Shown: one piece after another, positions 35,591-45,294 of the stretch
Layout of the letters: every line of letters starts with the position of its first letter
Numbering within the stretch: position 1 is the first letter of the stretch
Assembly (NCBI RefSeq): GCF_008801835.1
Contig: NZ_VZOW01000004.1
Span: forward strand, 1 to 64,000
Direction of reading: 5' to 3'
Length of the DNA stretch: 64,000 nt
Source: Cupriavidus pauculus
Lineage (GTDB): Bacteria > Pseudomonadota > Gammaproteobacteria > Burkholderiales > Burkholderiaceae
The notes under the pieces: generated by a model
The model's input: the letters and a program-made list of their open reading frames with translations, nothing else
Databases searched by the model: none
What the model was told of the DNA's origin: nothing
Made by a program: the position numbers and the translations under genes

Positions 35591-38500
35591 CTATGCCTTT
35601 TCGACCTTCACCATGAACGACTTGAATTCGGGCGTCTGCGTGTTGCCGTCGCCCACGAATGGCGTGAGCGTGTTGGCCAGGTAGCCCGGCTTGGTCAGCC
35701 CCGTAAAGCCCCAATGCAGCGGAATGCCAACCATGTGCACCACCTTGCCGTCGATGTGGAAGGGCTTGATCCGCTTGGTGACCAGCGCCACGGCCTTGAT
35801 GTAGCCGCGCGTAGACGTCACCTTGACGCGGTCGCCGGCCGCCACGCCCACCTGCTTGGCCAGGTCCTCGCCAATTTCCACGAACTGTTCCGGCTGCAGG
35901 ATCGCGTTGATGCGCGCGTGCTTGGTCCAGTAGTGGAAATGCTCGGTCAGCCGGTAGGTGGTGGCGATGACCGGATACGCATCGGGCTTGCCAAATTGCT
36001 CCCAGTCCGGCTTGAACACGCGCGCGGCCGGATTGCTGACCGCGTTGGGCGCCTTGTCGTTGAGAAGGTTGTAGCCGAGCGGATTCTCGAAGGGCTCGTA
36101 GTGCTCGGGGAACGGGCCTTCCACCAGGTTCTGGCGCGCAAAGAAGCGCGCCACGCCTTCAGGCTGCATGATGAACGGGCCCATGCCCCTGGCCGGATCC
36201 TCGTCGAGCTTGAAGTCGGGTGTGTCGAAGCCGGTCCAGCTCGATCCGTTCCAGCCGATCAACTTGCGGTTTGGATTGAACGGCTTGCCATTCACATCGC
36301 ACGATGCGCGGTTGTACAGCACGCGCCGGTTTGCCGGCCACGCCCAGGCCCAGTTCAGGGTCTGGCCGATGTTGGTCGGGTCCGAGTTGTCGCGCTTGGC
36401 CATCTGGTTGCCGGCCTGCGTCCACGACCCGCAGTAAATCCAGCAACCGCTCATCGTGCTGCCGTCGGCCTGCAGTTCACCAAAGCTGTTCAACTGCTCG
36501 CCGGCCTTGCGCACGATCTTGGTGGGATCCTTCGGATCGGCAAGATCGGTCAGCGCGCGGCCGGACAATTCCTTGGCCAGCTCGTCGGGCGTGGGCGAGT
36601 GCGGCACCGCGTACGGCCACCACAGGTTGACGATGGGATCCGGGAATTTGCCGCCGTCCTTCTGGTACATCTCGCGGATCTTCAGGAACAGCGCGGACAT
36701 GATCTCGATGTCCGAGCGCGCCTCGCCGGGCGGATCGGCGCCCTGCCAGTGCCACTGCAGCCAGCGCGAGGAATTCACCAGCGAGCCGTTTTCCTCGGCA
36801 AAACAGGTGGTGGGAAGACGGAACACCTCGGTCTTGATCGATTTCGGATCGACGTCGTGCGTTTCGCCCGCGTTGCGCCAGAACTCGGAAGTCTCGGTGG
36901 CCAGCGGGTCCATGATCACCAGGAACTTCAGGTTGGACAGCCCCTTCTGCAGCTTGGCCTTGTTGGGCGCTGCCGCCAGCGGGTTGAAGCCCTGCGCGAT
37001 GTACCCGTTCATGCGGCCTTCGTTCATCAGCTGGAAGACCTGCAGCAGGTCGTACGGCTTGTCCAGCTTGGGCAGGTAATCGAACGCCCAGTTGTTTTCG
37101 GCAGTGGCCGCCGGACCCCACCATGCCTTCATCAGGCTGACGTGGAACTTCGGCACGTTTTGCCAGTAGCTCAGTTGGTTTGGCCGTAGCGGTTTGAAGG
37201 CGCGCGCCTCGATGTACTTGTTGTAGTCCTGCTCCGATTCGGCGGGCAGCGTCAGGTAGCCGGGCAGCAGGTTCGACATCAGGCCGATGTCGGTCAGCCC
37301 CTGGATGTTCGAATGCCCGCGCAGCGCGTTCATGCCGCCGCCCGCAATGCCGATATTGCCCAGCAGCAGTTGCACCATGGCGCCGGTGCGGATCATCTGC
37401 GAGCCAACCGAATGTTGCGTCCAGCCCAGCGCATACATGATCGTCATGGCGCGGTCGGGCGCGGCCGTGCTGCCGAGCATCTCGCACACCTTCAGGAATT
37501 TGTCCTTCGGCGTGCCGCACACGCGCTCCACCATTTCGGGCGTGTAGCGCGCGTAATGCGCCTTCATCAGATTGAACACGCAGCGCGGATGCGCGAGCGT
37601 CGGATCGGTCTTTACGTAGCCGTCGTCGCCGCGTTCGTAATCCCAGCTTTCCTTGGCGTAGCTGCGCTTTTCCGCGTCGTAGCCGGAAAACAGGCCGTTC
37701 GCGAACTGGAAATCCTCGCGCACGATAAACGTGAAGTCCGTGTAGTTCTTCACGTATTCATGCTGGATCCGGTCGTTTTCGAGCAGCCAGCGGATCACGC
37801 CGCCCAGGAACACGATGTCGGTCCCCGTGCGGATCTGCACGTAATAGTCGGCCACGGACGCCGAGCGCGTGAAGCGCGGGTCCACCACGATCAGCCGCGC
37901 CTTGTTGTGCGCCTTGGCTTCGGTTACCCATTTGAAGCCGCACGGGTGCGCTTCGGCGGCGTTGCCGCCCATGATCAGTATTACATCCGCGTTCTTGATG
38001 TCGACCCAATGGTTCGTCATCGCTCCACGGCCAAACGTCGGGGCAAGACCTGCCACCGTCGGGCCATGTCAGACACGCGCCTGATTATCGAACCCCAACA
38101 TGCCAAGACTGCGGACAGTCTTGTGCGTGATGTAACCCACCTCGTTGCTGCTGGCAGAGGCCGCCAGCATGCCCGTGGTCAGCCAGCGGTTGACCGTCTG
38201 GCCCTGATCGTTCTTCTCGACGAAGTTGGCATCGCGGTCCTGCTTCATCAGCTTGGCGATGCGGTTGATCGCGTCGTCCCAGCTGATGCGCTGCCATTTG
38301 TCCGATCCGGGCGCGCGGTACTCGGGATATTGCAGACGGCTCGGGCTGTGGATGAAATCGATCAGCCCCGCGCCCTTGGGGCACAACGTGCCGCGATTGA
38401 CCGGGTGATCGGGGTCGCCCTCGATATGGATGATGCTGGCCTTGGCGTTCTTTGCCTTGTCGCCCAGGCTGTACATCAGCAGGCCACATGCCACCGAACA

Positions 38501-38659
38501 GTAGGGGCAGGTATTGCGGGTCTCGGTGGTGCGCGCCAGCTTGTAGGCACGCACTTCCGCCAGCGCGGCGTCGGGCGCGAACCCGACCAGCGCAAGGCTT
38601 GAACCCGCCAGCGACGCTCCCGTGAACTTCAGGAACTGTCGGCGGTTCATCGTAACCAT
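35591..38659 (-). CDS. fdnG: selenocysteine-containing formate dehydrogenase, major subunit (in-frame TGA read as Sec)
   Basis: A 1022-residue periplasmic molybdopterin enzyme oxidising formate to CO2. The frame is interrupted only by TGA at 38069-38071, codon 197, within NQARV-U-HGPTVAG, exactly where E. coli FdnG has selenocysteine. A SECIS hairpin follows, and selA, selB, selC and selD are adjacent, so the TGA is read as Sec rather than being a nonsense mutation. The N-terminus has a twin-arginine signal (NRRQFLKF) and a [4Fe-4S] motif [10 protein letters not shown] with CPKG. The start is the ATG occupying 38657-38659, after an AGGAGG site. Annotation pipelines will often split this gene into two. 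Confidence 0.95.
38029..38071 (-). promoter_or_regulatory. SECIS element of fdnG
   Basis: Directly after the Sec codon, GGCC arms (minus strand, starting two codons after TGA) enclose an apical stem-loop GGCA-GGTCT-TGCC (38042-38054). The GGTC loop is the feature SelB recognises in E. coli fdhF and fdnG. This supports co-translational Sec insertion. Confidence 0.85.
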
Positions 38660-38752
38660 GGGGAAACCTCCTAGTACCGGGCCGCTGCCCGGTCATGGAT
38701 TTATCTGCAAAGACAGAGAACAGTATAGGCAATAGTGGCGTTTTCGCTATGT

Positions 38753-38774
38753 GCGCCCGCCGCGCGGCGGGCGC
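38753..38774. terminator. 22-base perfect palindrome, probable terminator of the autotransporter gene
   Basis: GCGCCCGCCGC followed by its inverse complement, four bases after the stop of the autotransporter gene. It lacks a T run, so termination efficiency is uncertain. It also lies just upstream of the fdnG leader. Confidence 0.5.
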
Positions 38775-38777
38775 CTG

Positions 38778-41546
38778 TCACCAGAGCCAGCGCAGGCCGA
38801 GGTTGCCGCCGAGATTGTTGCGGTGCACACCATCAAGATTGGTGGTGTAGGCCACGGTCAGGTACAGGCTGCTGCTGCGATCGAGCCGGGCTGCCACGCC
38901 AGCGCCGAACTGTGCGGCCGTGCTGGCCAGCGACGCATCCACGGCGTCGGTCGATGCGAAGACGATCTGGTCCGTGCCGCCGAAACTGCGCAGCAGGTTG
39001 GCGCGCAGCCACGGCATCCACGTCACGCCGTTGCGCTGGAATTGCCGTTCCGCCCGCACACCTACGCGCGCCAGCCAGCCGCTGGCGGTCTGGAAGCTGA
39101 CCGGCGAGATGCCGTCGTCGATATCGTTCAGCGAGATGTGCTGCCAGATCAGTTGCGCCTGCGGCTCGATGGCGTAGCCGTTGCCGAGCCGGAGCGGCAG
39201 GCCGGCTTCGATCGACGTGGAGGCGGCGGTGCCATGCGTGCTTGAGCCCACGCCGCGCGCCGAGCGCGGGTTGGCGATCAACGTGCTGCCCTGCAGCACA
39301 GCGTCGGTGTACCAGCCGGTCGGGCCGACATGCGTCCAATAGCCACCCAGGCTGTATGCATCGACCGACAGCGTGCCGACGGTTGCCCCGCGGAAGCCCT
39401 GCGCGAAACCGTTGACGTCGCCCGATGCGCGCGCGAATCCCAGCATCAATCCGTAGTGATTGCGATGGCCGCTTGCCGTCGCGTCGGCATAGACGTCCTG
39501 CCCGATCTGCACGCCTGCCACGGTGCCGTCGAACGCTGCGTCGACACTGCCTTGTTGCCCCTGTTGCATCCGGCCGCCCCAGAGGCGCGCCCAACTGGCG
39601 GGCAAGCGCCCGCGTTCTTCGAGCAACGCCTGCTGGCCCTGGCGCTCATGGAAGGTGCCGATCTGGTCGAAGCCGATCTGCCGCACCACCGCCGGCGTGG
39701 CCGCGTACGGCGGCACCTCGGGGCGATAGAGCACCACCGGCCCGCCATCGGCCAGGTCCAGCGACGGCAGCGCCGGCGTGCCCGGCGCCGGCAATTCGGG
39801 CGTGCCGGGCGCCGCAGTTGGCGCGATTTCCGCGCCGGACGTAGGCACCAGCGACGATCGCAGATACCAACTGTTTTCCGACCCGGCAGAGGCGCCGCCA
39901 TGGAACAGGTAGTAGATATAGGGGCCCGCGCTGATCGATCCGCCGCGCAATGCGAATGCAGTCGCGGTGGACGTGGTCCCGTTAGTGGCCAGCACCAGCG
40001 GGATGCCGTCCGCGGTGGTCAGCCCGCCCGCGCCACTCAGATTGACCAGCGAAATCAGGGTATTGCCGCCGATGGCGCCACCCGACACCACCAGGCGCGC
40101 CGCGGGCGCTCCATCGCTGCCGAGCACCGATTCCGTCTGCAGCACGCCGTTGGCGCCGGTGTAGTCCCCGACGATGGTCAACTGCCCGCCGCCGCTGCCG
40201 TCGCCCGGATGTAGCGTGCCCTGATTGGTCACGCTGCCGGTCAGCGTGCCGGTGCCGGCCAGCGTGGCGCCGGTGCGCACCTGCGCGGCGCCGCCGATCG
40301 CGCCGGCGAGGGTCAGAGTGCCACTCTGAATGTCGATCGTGTTGAACACGCCGCTGCCTGACCACGTCCACGCCGAACCCTGCATCTGCATCAGCGCAAA
40401 GCGGTTGAAGGCGTTGTCTGCGGTGCCGCTGCCTTGGAGCACCAGTTGCGTGGCGGCATTGCCGCCGCCGTCCGCCGCGCCGCGAATCGTCGAACCGGTC
40501 TGCAGGATCAGCGTGTTGGCGCCCGCGCCCATCGACACCGCGGTGCCGGCGTCGCTCTGCAGCAGCCCCGCGTTGATGACGGTGGTGGCGCCGTTGAGCG
40601 TGCGGATCGCTGCTGCTTGACGGCTCACGATCTGGCCGCCCGCCTGGTTTTCCACGGTCGCCGTGAAACTGCTGCCGGCCGTATTCGAGAACACCGCATC
40701 GGCGCCAGCCCCGCGCGTCTCGATGCTGCCGCTGTTGGTCATCCGGTCGCCGTTGCCCTGCAGATAGACGCCGAAACTCGATGTGCCGGTGGTCAGCAGG
40801 CTGCCCTGGTTGGTGGCCGTGCCGCTGCCGCCCAGGATCGACATCGCGCGTGCATTGCTGCCCGTGGTGCTGATCGATCCGCTATTGATCAGGCCGTTGC
40901 CGGTCTGTCCGGTGTTGGTCTGGCCCCATGCCGCGGTCATGCCGTAGGCGTTTGGACCGGCCGTGCGGATCACGCCCTGGTTGACCAGCGTGTTGTTGCT
41001 GCCGTTGGCGGCCATGGCGTCGTTGAACGCGCCCGTGGTGGCGATCACGCCCTGTGTCGCGTTGGTCAGCGTATTGCCGTTGCCGCGGCCCAGCAGCACG
41101 GCGCCGCGATTGCTACCGGAGGCCGCGCCGCCGCTCAGCGACAAACTGCCGCCGTTGCTGACGCTGCTGCCACTATCGACCCGCATCGCGACCGGATTGA
41201 CAGCATTGACAAAACTGCCTGACGCACCGGGCGCGATATTGATCGACACATTGGTGGCACCCACATCGGCCCGTGCAGGCGCCGTGATGCTGCCCGTGCA
41301 ATTGACTGACGTGCCAGAAGCCGGCGCGATGTTGTCGCATTCGGCCAGCGCCGCTGTCGGCATTGCCAGCAGCGTCATGGCAACGGCCATTGCGATCGGT
41401 CGGGCCTGCGGGGGCGCGCAGGCGCACGTCGATCTGGAATGCAAGGCGGGGGCACGCGTCGTCGGTCGCAAGCGTCGTCTCCGTGCTTTGCATGCCAACG
41501 AGCATAGTAAAAATTGCGCTGCTAGTCGCGGATCGCCTCGTCGCAT
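38778..41546 (-). CDS. autotransporter (type V secretion) with C-terminal beta-barrel
   Basis: A protein of up to 922 residues. A signal peptide ends at PTAALA before ECDNIAPASG. The passenger (about 80-600) is rich in Gly/Asn/Ser/Thr with repeats of the type xxNQGxIxTxGxxxxGM, typical of a beta-helix. A Pro-rich linker (APGTPELPAPGTPALPS) leads to a C-terminal autotransporter domain of about 280 residues ending in LRWLW, the usual aromatic end of an outer-membrane barrel. The start is uncertain: ATG at 41544-41546 gives a long charged leader, while ATG occupying 41388-41390 starts directly before the hydrophobic signal core. Function of the passenger is unknown. Confidence 0.85.
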   Translation of the reverse strand: MRRGDPRLAAQFLLCSLACKARRRRLRPTTRAPALHSRSTCACAPPQARPIAMAVAMTLLAMPTAALAECDNIAPASGTSVNCTGSITAPARADVGATNVSINIAPGASGSFVNAVNPVAMRVDSGSSVSNGGSLSLSGGAASGSNRGAVLLGRGNGNTLTNATQGVIATTGAFNDAMAANGSNNTLVNQGVIRTAGPNAYGMTAAWGQTNTGQTGNGLINSGSISTTGSNARAMSILGGSGTATNQGSLLTTGTSSFGVYLQGNGDRMTNSGSIETRGAGADAVFSNTAGSSFTATVENQAGGQIVSRQAAAIRTLNGATTVINAGLLQSDAGTAVSMGAGANTLILQTGSTIRGAADGGGNAATQLVLQGSGTADNAFNRFALMQMQGSAWTWSGSGVFNTIDIQSGTLTLAGAIGGAAQVRTGATLAGTGTLTGSVTNQGTLHPGDGSGGGQLTIVGDYTGANGVLQTESVLGSDGAPAARLVVSGGAIGGNTLISLVNLSGAGGLTTADGIPLVLATNGTTSTATAFALRGGSISAGPYIYYLFHGGASAGSENSWYLRSSLVPTSGAEIAPTAAPGTPELPAPGTPALPSLDLADGGPVVLYRPEVPPYAATPAVVRQIGFDQIGTFHERQGQQALLEERGRLPASWARLWGGRMQQGQQGSVDAAFDGTVAGVQIGQDVYADATASGHRNHYGLMLGFARASGDVNGFAQGFRGATVGTLSVDAYSLGGYWTHVGPTGWYTDAVLQGSTLIANPRSARGVGSSTHGTAASTSIEAGLPLRLGNGYAIEPQAQLIWQHISLNDIDDGISPVSFQTASGWLARVGVRAERQFQRNGVTWMPWLRANLLRSFGGTDQIVFASTDAVDASLASTAAQFGAGVAARLDRSSSLYLTVAYTTNLDGVHRNNLGGNLGLRWLW

Positions 41547-41794
41547 ACAGGCGAACGATTCCCTGCCGATGTTTGACCCAGTCAGTCGCGATACGGGCCG
41601 CAATCGACAGAAATAAGTGAAACCGCAGATATGTCAATTCCCTCGTCGGGGGGTTATTCGGCTTAAAAGGGTTGCGACACACTTCACGTCGCCTGGCACG
41701 GTCCGCGCGGGCCGTGCGAAATGCGCATCGATCGATAAAGACAGCCAGGGTCGGCTGTTCCGATCCAAAAAATCAACATAACGAGATAACAGGG

Positions 41795-43417
41795 ATGAAA
41801 TCGAGACTTCTTTTGACGGGTTTGACCGCTGCAGTGCTTTCCGCCTGCGGTGGCGGAGATGGCGCGCCGTCGGCAACGCCCACGGTTACCACCACGTCGA
41901 TCAGCGGCACCGCGGCGGTTGGCGCGGCGCTGGAAAATGCCACCGTGCAGGCCAAGTGCGCATCGGGCAGCGGCAGCGCGACGACCGCCGCCGATGGCAC
42001 ATTCACGATCAATATCGCGAACGCCGTTCGCCCCTGCGTGCTGAGCGTGACCACGCCTGACAATACGGTGCTGCATTCCGTGGTGGAAGCCGGTAGCGGC
42101 ACCACCGCCGTCGCCAACATCTCGCCCTTCACCGAACTGATCACGGCTGCGCTGGCACAGGGCAGCACCACCGCGTTCTTCAACCAGTTCGACGCCGCCG
42201 CGCAAGGCCGTCTGACGTCGGCAAACCTGTCTACCTCCAGCGAAACGGTGCGTCTGGCGCTGACCGGCGTCGTCGACCTGAACGGCTTCGACCCGCTCAA
42301 GGGCGCACTGGTGGCCGCCAACAACGGCAAGCCCGGCAACGCGCTCGATCAACTGCTCGATACGCTGGGCGCCCGCCTGAAATCGTCGAAGGCCACTGTG
42401 GACGACCTAGCCACGGCCATCGTCAGCAATGCCGGCAGCGCCGCGCTGGGAACGCTGCTGCAGAAAGCATCGGCCACCTGCGCGGGCCTGCGCACCGGCG
42501 AGTATTTCCTGGCAGGGCCTGGCACGGCAACGGCCACGTCGGTAACCGTCGACGCCGACGCGCTGACGCTGACGCAGAAGTTTGCGGCCAACACGGTTTC
42601 GGCAACCGCTGTCGCATCGACCGTGCTTCTCACGCCGACCGACGAAAACTGCCGCTTCGCATTGAAGGACGTGCCCATCAGCGTGCTGGTGTCGAAGCTC
42701 GGCGTGAGCGTGCTGATGCAGACGCCGAACGACGTGCCGACCGGCTTCCCGATGTTCATGGTGCCTGTGCAGCAATTGCCGTTGTCCGATCTGGCCGGCG
42801 ACTGGAACGCCGTAGCCGTAGCGTTGGGCAGCGGCTCGGCCCCCACATCGCGCTCCACCTTCACGCTGGACGCCAACGGCAAGATGACGGCAGCCTCGTC
42901 CTGCAACGACGATAACGTCTGCACGCCGTGGGACGCATCATCGCTGCCCTCCTTCGTCAAGCAGGCGGACGGATCCTTCCTGGCCAGCGGCGCGAACGGC
43001 AGCACGGTCGCCATCGCATTCAAGAGCACGGACGGGGTAGTGTCCGCCGTGGTCAGCGATCAGGGTTCCCTCATGGTTGCCAGCAAACAAGTCGTGCGCA
43101 CGCTGCCGGCAGTCGGTAGCAAGAACGCGTATTGGGACTACGTCGCCTTCTCGGATGGAAGCGTCAATTTCTCGCGCGCGTCGACGGAGATCCTCAGCAC
43201 GGATCCAGTCAACAACATCTACACCCGCAAGCGTATCGAAGACGGTCGTGTGGATGCCTGGAAGCTGAACGTGCCGGCAACCGGCTTGCGCTATCGCGCC
43301 AAGAGCAGCAGTGCCGACGAAGCGGTGCAACTGGCGCTGGGCAATACCGGCGTTGGCGTGAACCTCGGCCTGCACGTCAGCAAGCCATACTTCGACGTTT
43401 CGGTGAATCGTCCGTAA
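41795..43417 (+). CDS. large lipoprotein of unknown function
   Basis: A 540-residue protein whose signal peptide ends in the lipobox LSAC (C18) followed by GGGDG, so it is probably anchored in the outer membrane. An N-terminal carboxypeptidase-regulatory-like beta-sandwich may lie at about 35-110 (ISGTAAVGAALENATVQAKC). The rest has no domain I recognise. Start at the ATG at 41795 (AGGG upstream). A strong terminator follows. It diverges from the autotransporter, and the two surface proteins may share regulation, but that is inference. Confidence 0.82.
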   Translation: MKSRLLLTGLTAAVLSACGGGDGAPSATPTVTTTSISGTAAVGAALENATVQAKCASGSGSATTAADGTFTINIANAVRPCVLSVTTPDNTVLHSVVEAGSGTTAVANISPFTELITAALAQGSTTAFFNQFDAAAQGRLTSANLSTSSETVRLALTGVVDLNGFDPLKGALVAANNGKPGNALDQLLDTLGARLKSSKATVDDLATAIVSNAGSAALGTLLQKASATCAGLRTGEYFLAGPGTATATSVTVDADALTLTQKFAANTVSATAVASTVLLTPTDENCRFALKDVPISVLVSKLGVSVLMQTPNDVPTGFPMFMVPVQQLPLSDLAGDWNAVAVALGSGSAPTSRSTFTLDANGKMTAASSCNDDNVCTPWDASSLPSFVKQADGSFLASGANGSTVAIAFKSTDGVVSAVVSDQGSLMVASKQVVRTLPAVGSKNAYWDYVAFSDGSVNFSRASTEILSTDPVNNIYTRKRIEDGRVDAWKLNVPATGLRYRAKSSSADEAVQLALGNTGVGVNLGLHVSKPYFDVSVNRP

Positions 43418-43464
43418 AATCCGGCGCTGGCGGCGTGTAAGCCGTCGGACGTCTGGTTCCGTTG

Positions 43465-43492
43465 AAAACCCGCCTGCATAGGCGGGTTTTTT
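43465..43492 (+). terminator. rho-independent terminator after the lipoprotein gene
   Basis: AAAACCCGCC (43465-43474) pairs perfectly with GGCGGGTTTT (43481-43490) around TGCATA, followed by TT. The stem is symmetrical with A and T tails, so it can act in both directions. It marks the left border of the AT-rich island. Confidence 0.85.
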
Positions 43493-43711
43493 ATTGCCGC
43501 GCGCAGGTGGATGCATCGCAGGCATTTATTGGCACGTGCTTCAAGGGCTTCGTGTCCTCTAATCATCAGCTCACGTTCGCACAGCGTGACGCCGATCTGG
43601 TCGAACCGTTTTTTTCATGTTCGCTCAGTGCTCGACAAGCATGCGGTAAAACTTGAGTGGTGTCGTCGTCGTCCCGGCTTTGGGCATTACTTTTAGTCAG
43701 TGTTTCCATAG

Positions 43712-43957
43712 GATTCGACTGATTTCAGACGTTGTTTAACTTTCGTCGTTGCGCGATGTCTCGGCAATTCCCGGCTAAATGAAAACGTCGTAAATTGGAT
43801 TATCGCGGGCGCGGATGCTGTTCTGAATTTGGTTTCAATGCACAAAGAATATAAACAGGCCAGTGGTATTGATGTGGTTGCAAACCCAGCAAAGTCCAAA
43901 ATGGTCCGTATGTCGCGGCAGATTCATCAGCGTGGTTTTTGTGTGTGCAATCAATGA
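43712..43957 (+). pseudogene. open frame of 81 codons without a usable start, probable gene fragment in the AT-rich island
   Basis: From the TAG at 43709-43711 to the TGA at 43955-43957 the frame stays open and reads like protein (ENVVNWIIAGADAVLNLVSM, then HKEYKQASGIDVVANPAKSK). No ATG occurs before codon 43, and the base composition is about 45 percent GC in the lines I counted. I take it as the 3' remnant of a horizontally acquired gene, possibly an effector C-terminus. An alternative is a genuine 39-residue protein from the ATG at 43838. Confidence 0.4.
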
Positions 43958-43999
43958 ATGCGCAAGCAGACCTGAATAACGTCAAACGTTGTGACGAAG

Positions 44000-44131
44000 A
44001 TGATTAATCCACCATTAAAAGATTTGGAGCGGCGAAAGGCGGAGGTGAAACGGCGTTTTGAGCTGAATGCGGGAAATAACCCTCGCAAACATGATTGGAG
44101 TTCGACGCCGACAATGGAGAGCGGGTCGTGA
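44000..44131 (+). CDS. small ORF translationally coupled to the exported protein downstream
   Basis: A 43-residue, highly charged peptide (MINPPLKDLERRKAEVKRRF at its start). Its stop overlaps the GTG start of the next gene in a GTGA, the classic arrangement of coupled genes. Low GC, like its neighbour. It may be a small protein in its own right or the end of a truncated toxin gene. No family is recognised. Confidence 0.45.
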   Translation: MINPPLKDLERRKAEVKRRFELNAGNNPRKHDWSSTPTMESGS

Positions 44132-44667
44132 AGAGAATAGCGATGATAGTGATGGTGCTTTGGTGCGCCCTTAACATGATCGGAGCATCTCATGCTGCCC
44201 ACCAATCACAAGAGGAATTCTCCGCGGATGCGATCCGCTTGGGGTGCACCGTATCATTTCCTAAGCAGTTTCACGCTATTAGTGACGACCCTCTCAGTAC
44301 CCCGCTGTTTGATGTGTCAGTGGAGTGGCACTGTCGCGACGGCGAAACTGCAATAATCGATAAATATGAAATAGATGGATCGAGCCCTGAAATTTCGACC
44401 TTCTTCTACTGGCAGGGTCACAGTATGGTAGTTCTTGTCAAATGGTCGGTGAACTCGCAGGCTTCAGACTACGTTGGTGATTATTACAAAGTCTTCTCGT
44501 ACCGATACGAACGAGTGGGGGCTGAAGGACGGTTCGTAAAGAACGAAACAATCATGAAGAACTTTCCTGCTGGCCTAGATGGCCGCTCAAAAAACGGCCT
44601 GAGAATAATCTATCCATTTAAGAACGCGGCATCGATTCGCAAGAGGTTGCAGAGACTTAATGATTAA
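44128..44667 (+). CDS. small exported protein of unknown function, horizontally acquired
   Basis: A 179-residue protein with a clear signal peptide (cleavage near GASHA, residue 23), two cysteines probably forming a disulfide (CTVSF and WHCRD) and a predicted beta-rich body (FDVSVEWHC, FFYWQGHSMVVLVKW). Start is the GTG at 44128, coupled to the 43-residue ORF. GC is about 43-47 percent in the lines counted, far below the surrounding DNA, and codon use is correspondingly AT-rich. Position between gene fragments and a putative tssM tail suggests a periplasmic immunity protein of a lost type VI effector, but this is inference only. Confidence 0.65.
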   Translation: MKRIAMIVMVLWCALNMIGASHAAHQSQEEFSADAIRLGCTVSFPKQFHAISDDPLSTPLFDVSVEWHCRDGETAIIDKYEIDGSSPEISTFFYWQGHSMVVLVKWSVNSQASDYVGDYYKVFSYRYERVGAEGRFVKNETIMKNFPAGLDGRSKNGLRIIYPFKNAASIRKRLQRLND

Positions 44668-44768
44668 CAACTGGCCATCAGCTAGTGCTCATAGAGAGCG
44701 GTGATGACACGAACAACAATATGATGACCAGGATGGATGGGTGTAGGGAGGGTAGCTGAGTGTGTTAA

Positions 44769-45167
44769 ACCGAGACCGCCAGCACGAACAAAAGCTTTGA
44801 GACCGAAGGTGTCTGGGCCTGGGTCCGCATGCTGGAGCATGCGCGGGTGACGCCTGTTGACAGTGCGACGGCCCAACTCACGTTCCAGGCTGTTCCCGAC
44901 ACCTTTGTTTCAGGCCAAGGCAAAAACGGCAGTGAGTCGGCAGACGCGGCCGATCGACCGGAGCATTCAGAAAGCCTGCTGCCGCGCGCAGCCCAGCTTG
45001 CCGCACCGGCTGACATGCGATATCCGATCCGCTATCAGATGCGCGCGGCCGTGGGGCGCGGCCCGCTGGAAGCGCTGGAGCTGCGCAATCTGCGGATGCC
45101 GGAGCGGATCTTTGTGGGCAGGGAGTCGCTGGCTCTAGCCGGAATGACGGCGGCATTGCGTAAGTAA
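44769..45167 (+). pseudogene. C-terminal fragment resembling TssM/IcmF of a type VI secretion system
   Basis: The frame opens after TAA at 44766-44768 without a start codon and runs to TAA at 45165-45167. It begins KSFETEGVWAWVRMLEHA, like the WAxFRLLD region near the end of TssM, and ends with a GPLEALELRNLRMPERIFV segment like the extreme C-terminus of TssM. Roughly 130 residues remain of a protein normally over 1100 long. GC rises sharply at the left edge of the fragment, which marks a junction with the AT-rich DNA. The family call rests on my memory of the motifs, not on a search. Confidence 0.45.
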
Positions 45168-45294
45168 TCGCCCGGTTCATCTACGAAACGCGTCGCGCCA
45201 CAGCTCGCGCACGATGAGCTGAGATCCGACGACGACATGACGCAGCCGGTCATCGTCAGGCCCGCCGCGCATAGCGGCCTTCGCCGCAATTCCC

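Noticed and set aside
35591..38068. fdnG as two genes or a nonsense pseudogene
   Set aside because: The TGA sits exactly at the known Sec position, is followed by a SECIS hairpin, and both sides are conserved in one frame with the sel genes next door.
43951..44205. 84-residue minus-strand frame in the AT-rich island
   Set aside because: It is antisense to the coupled ORF pair and has no ribosome site or plausible composition.
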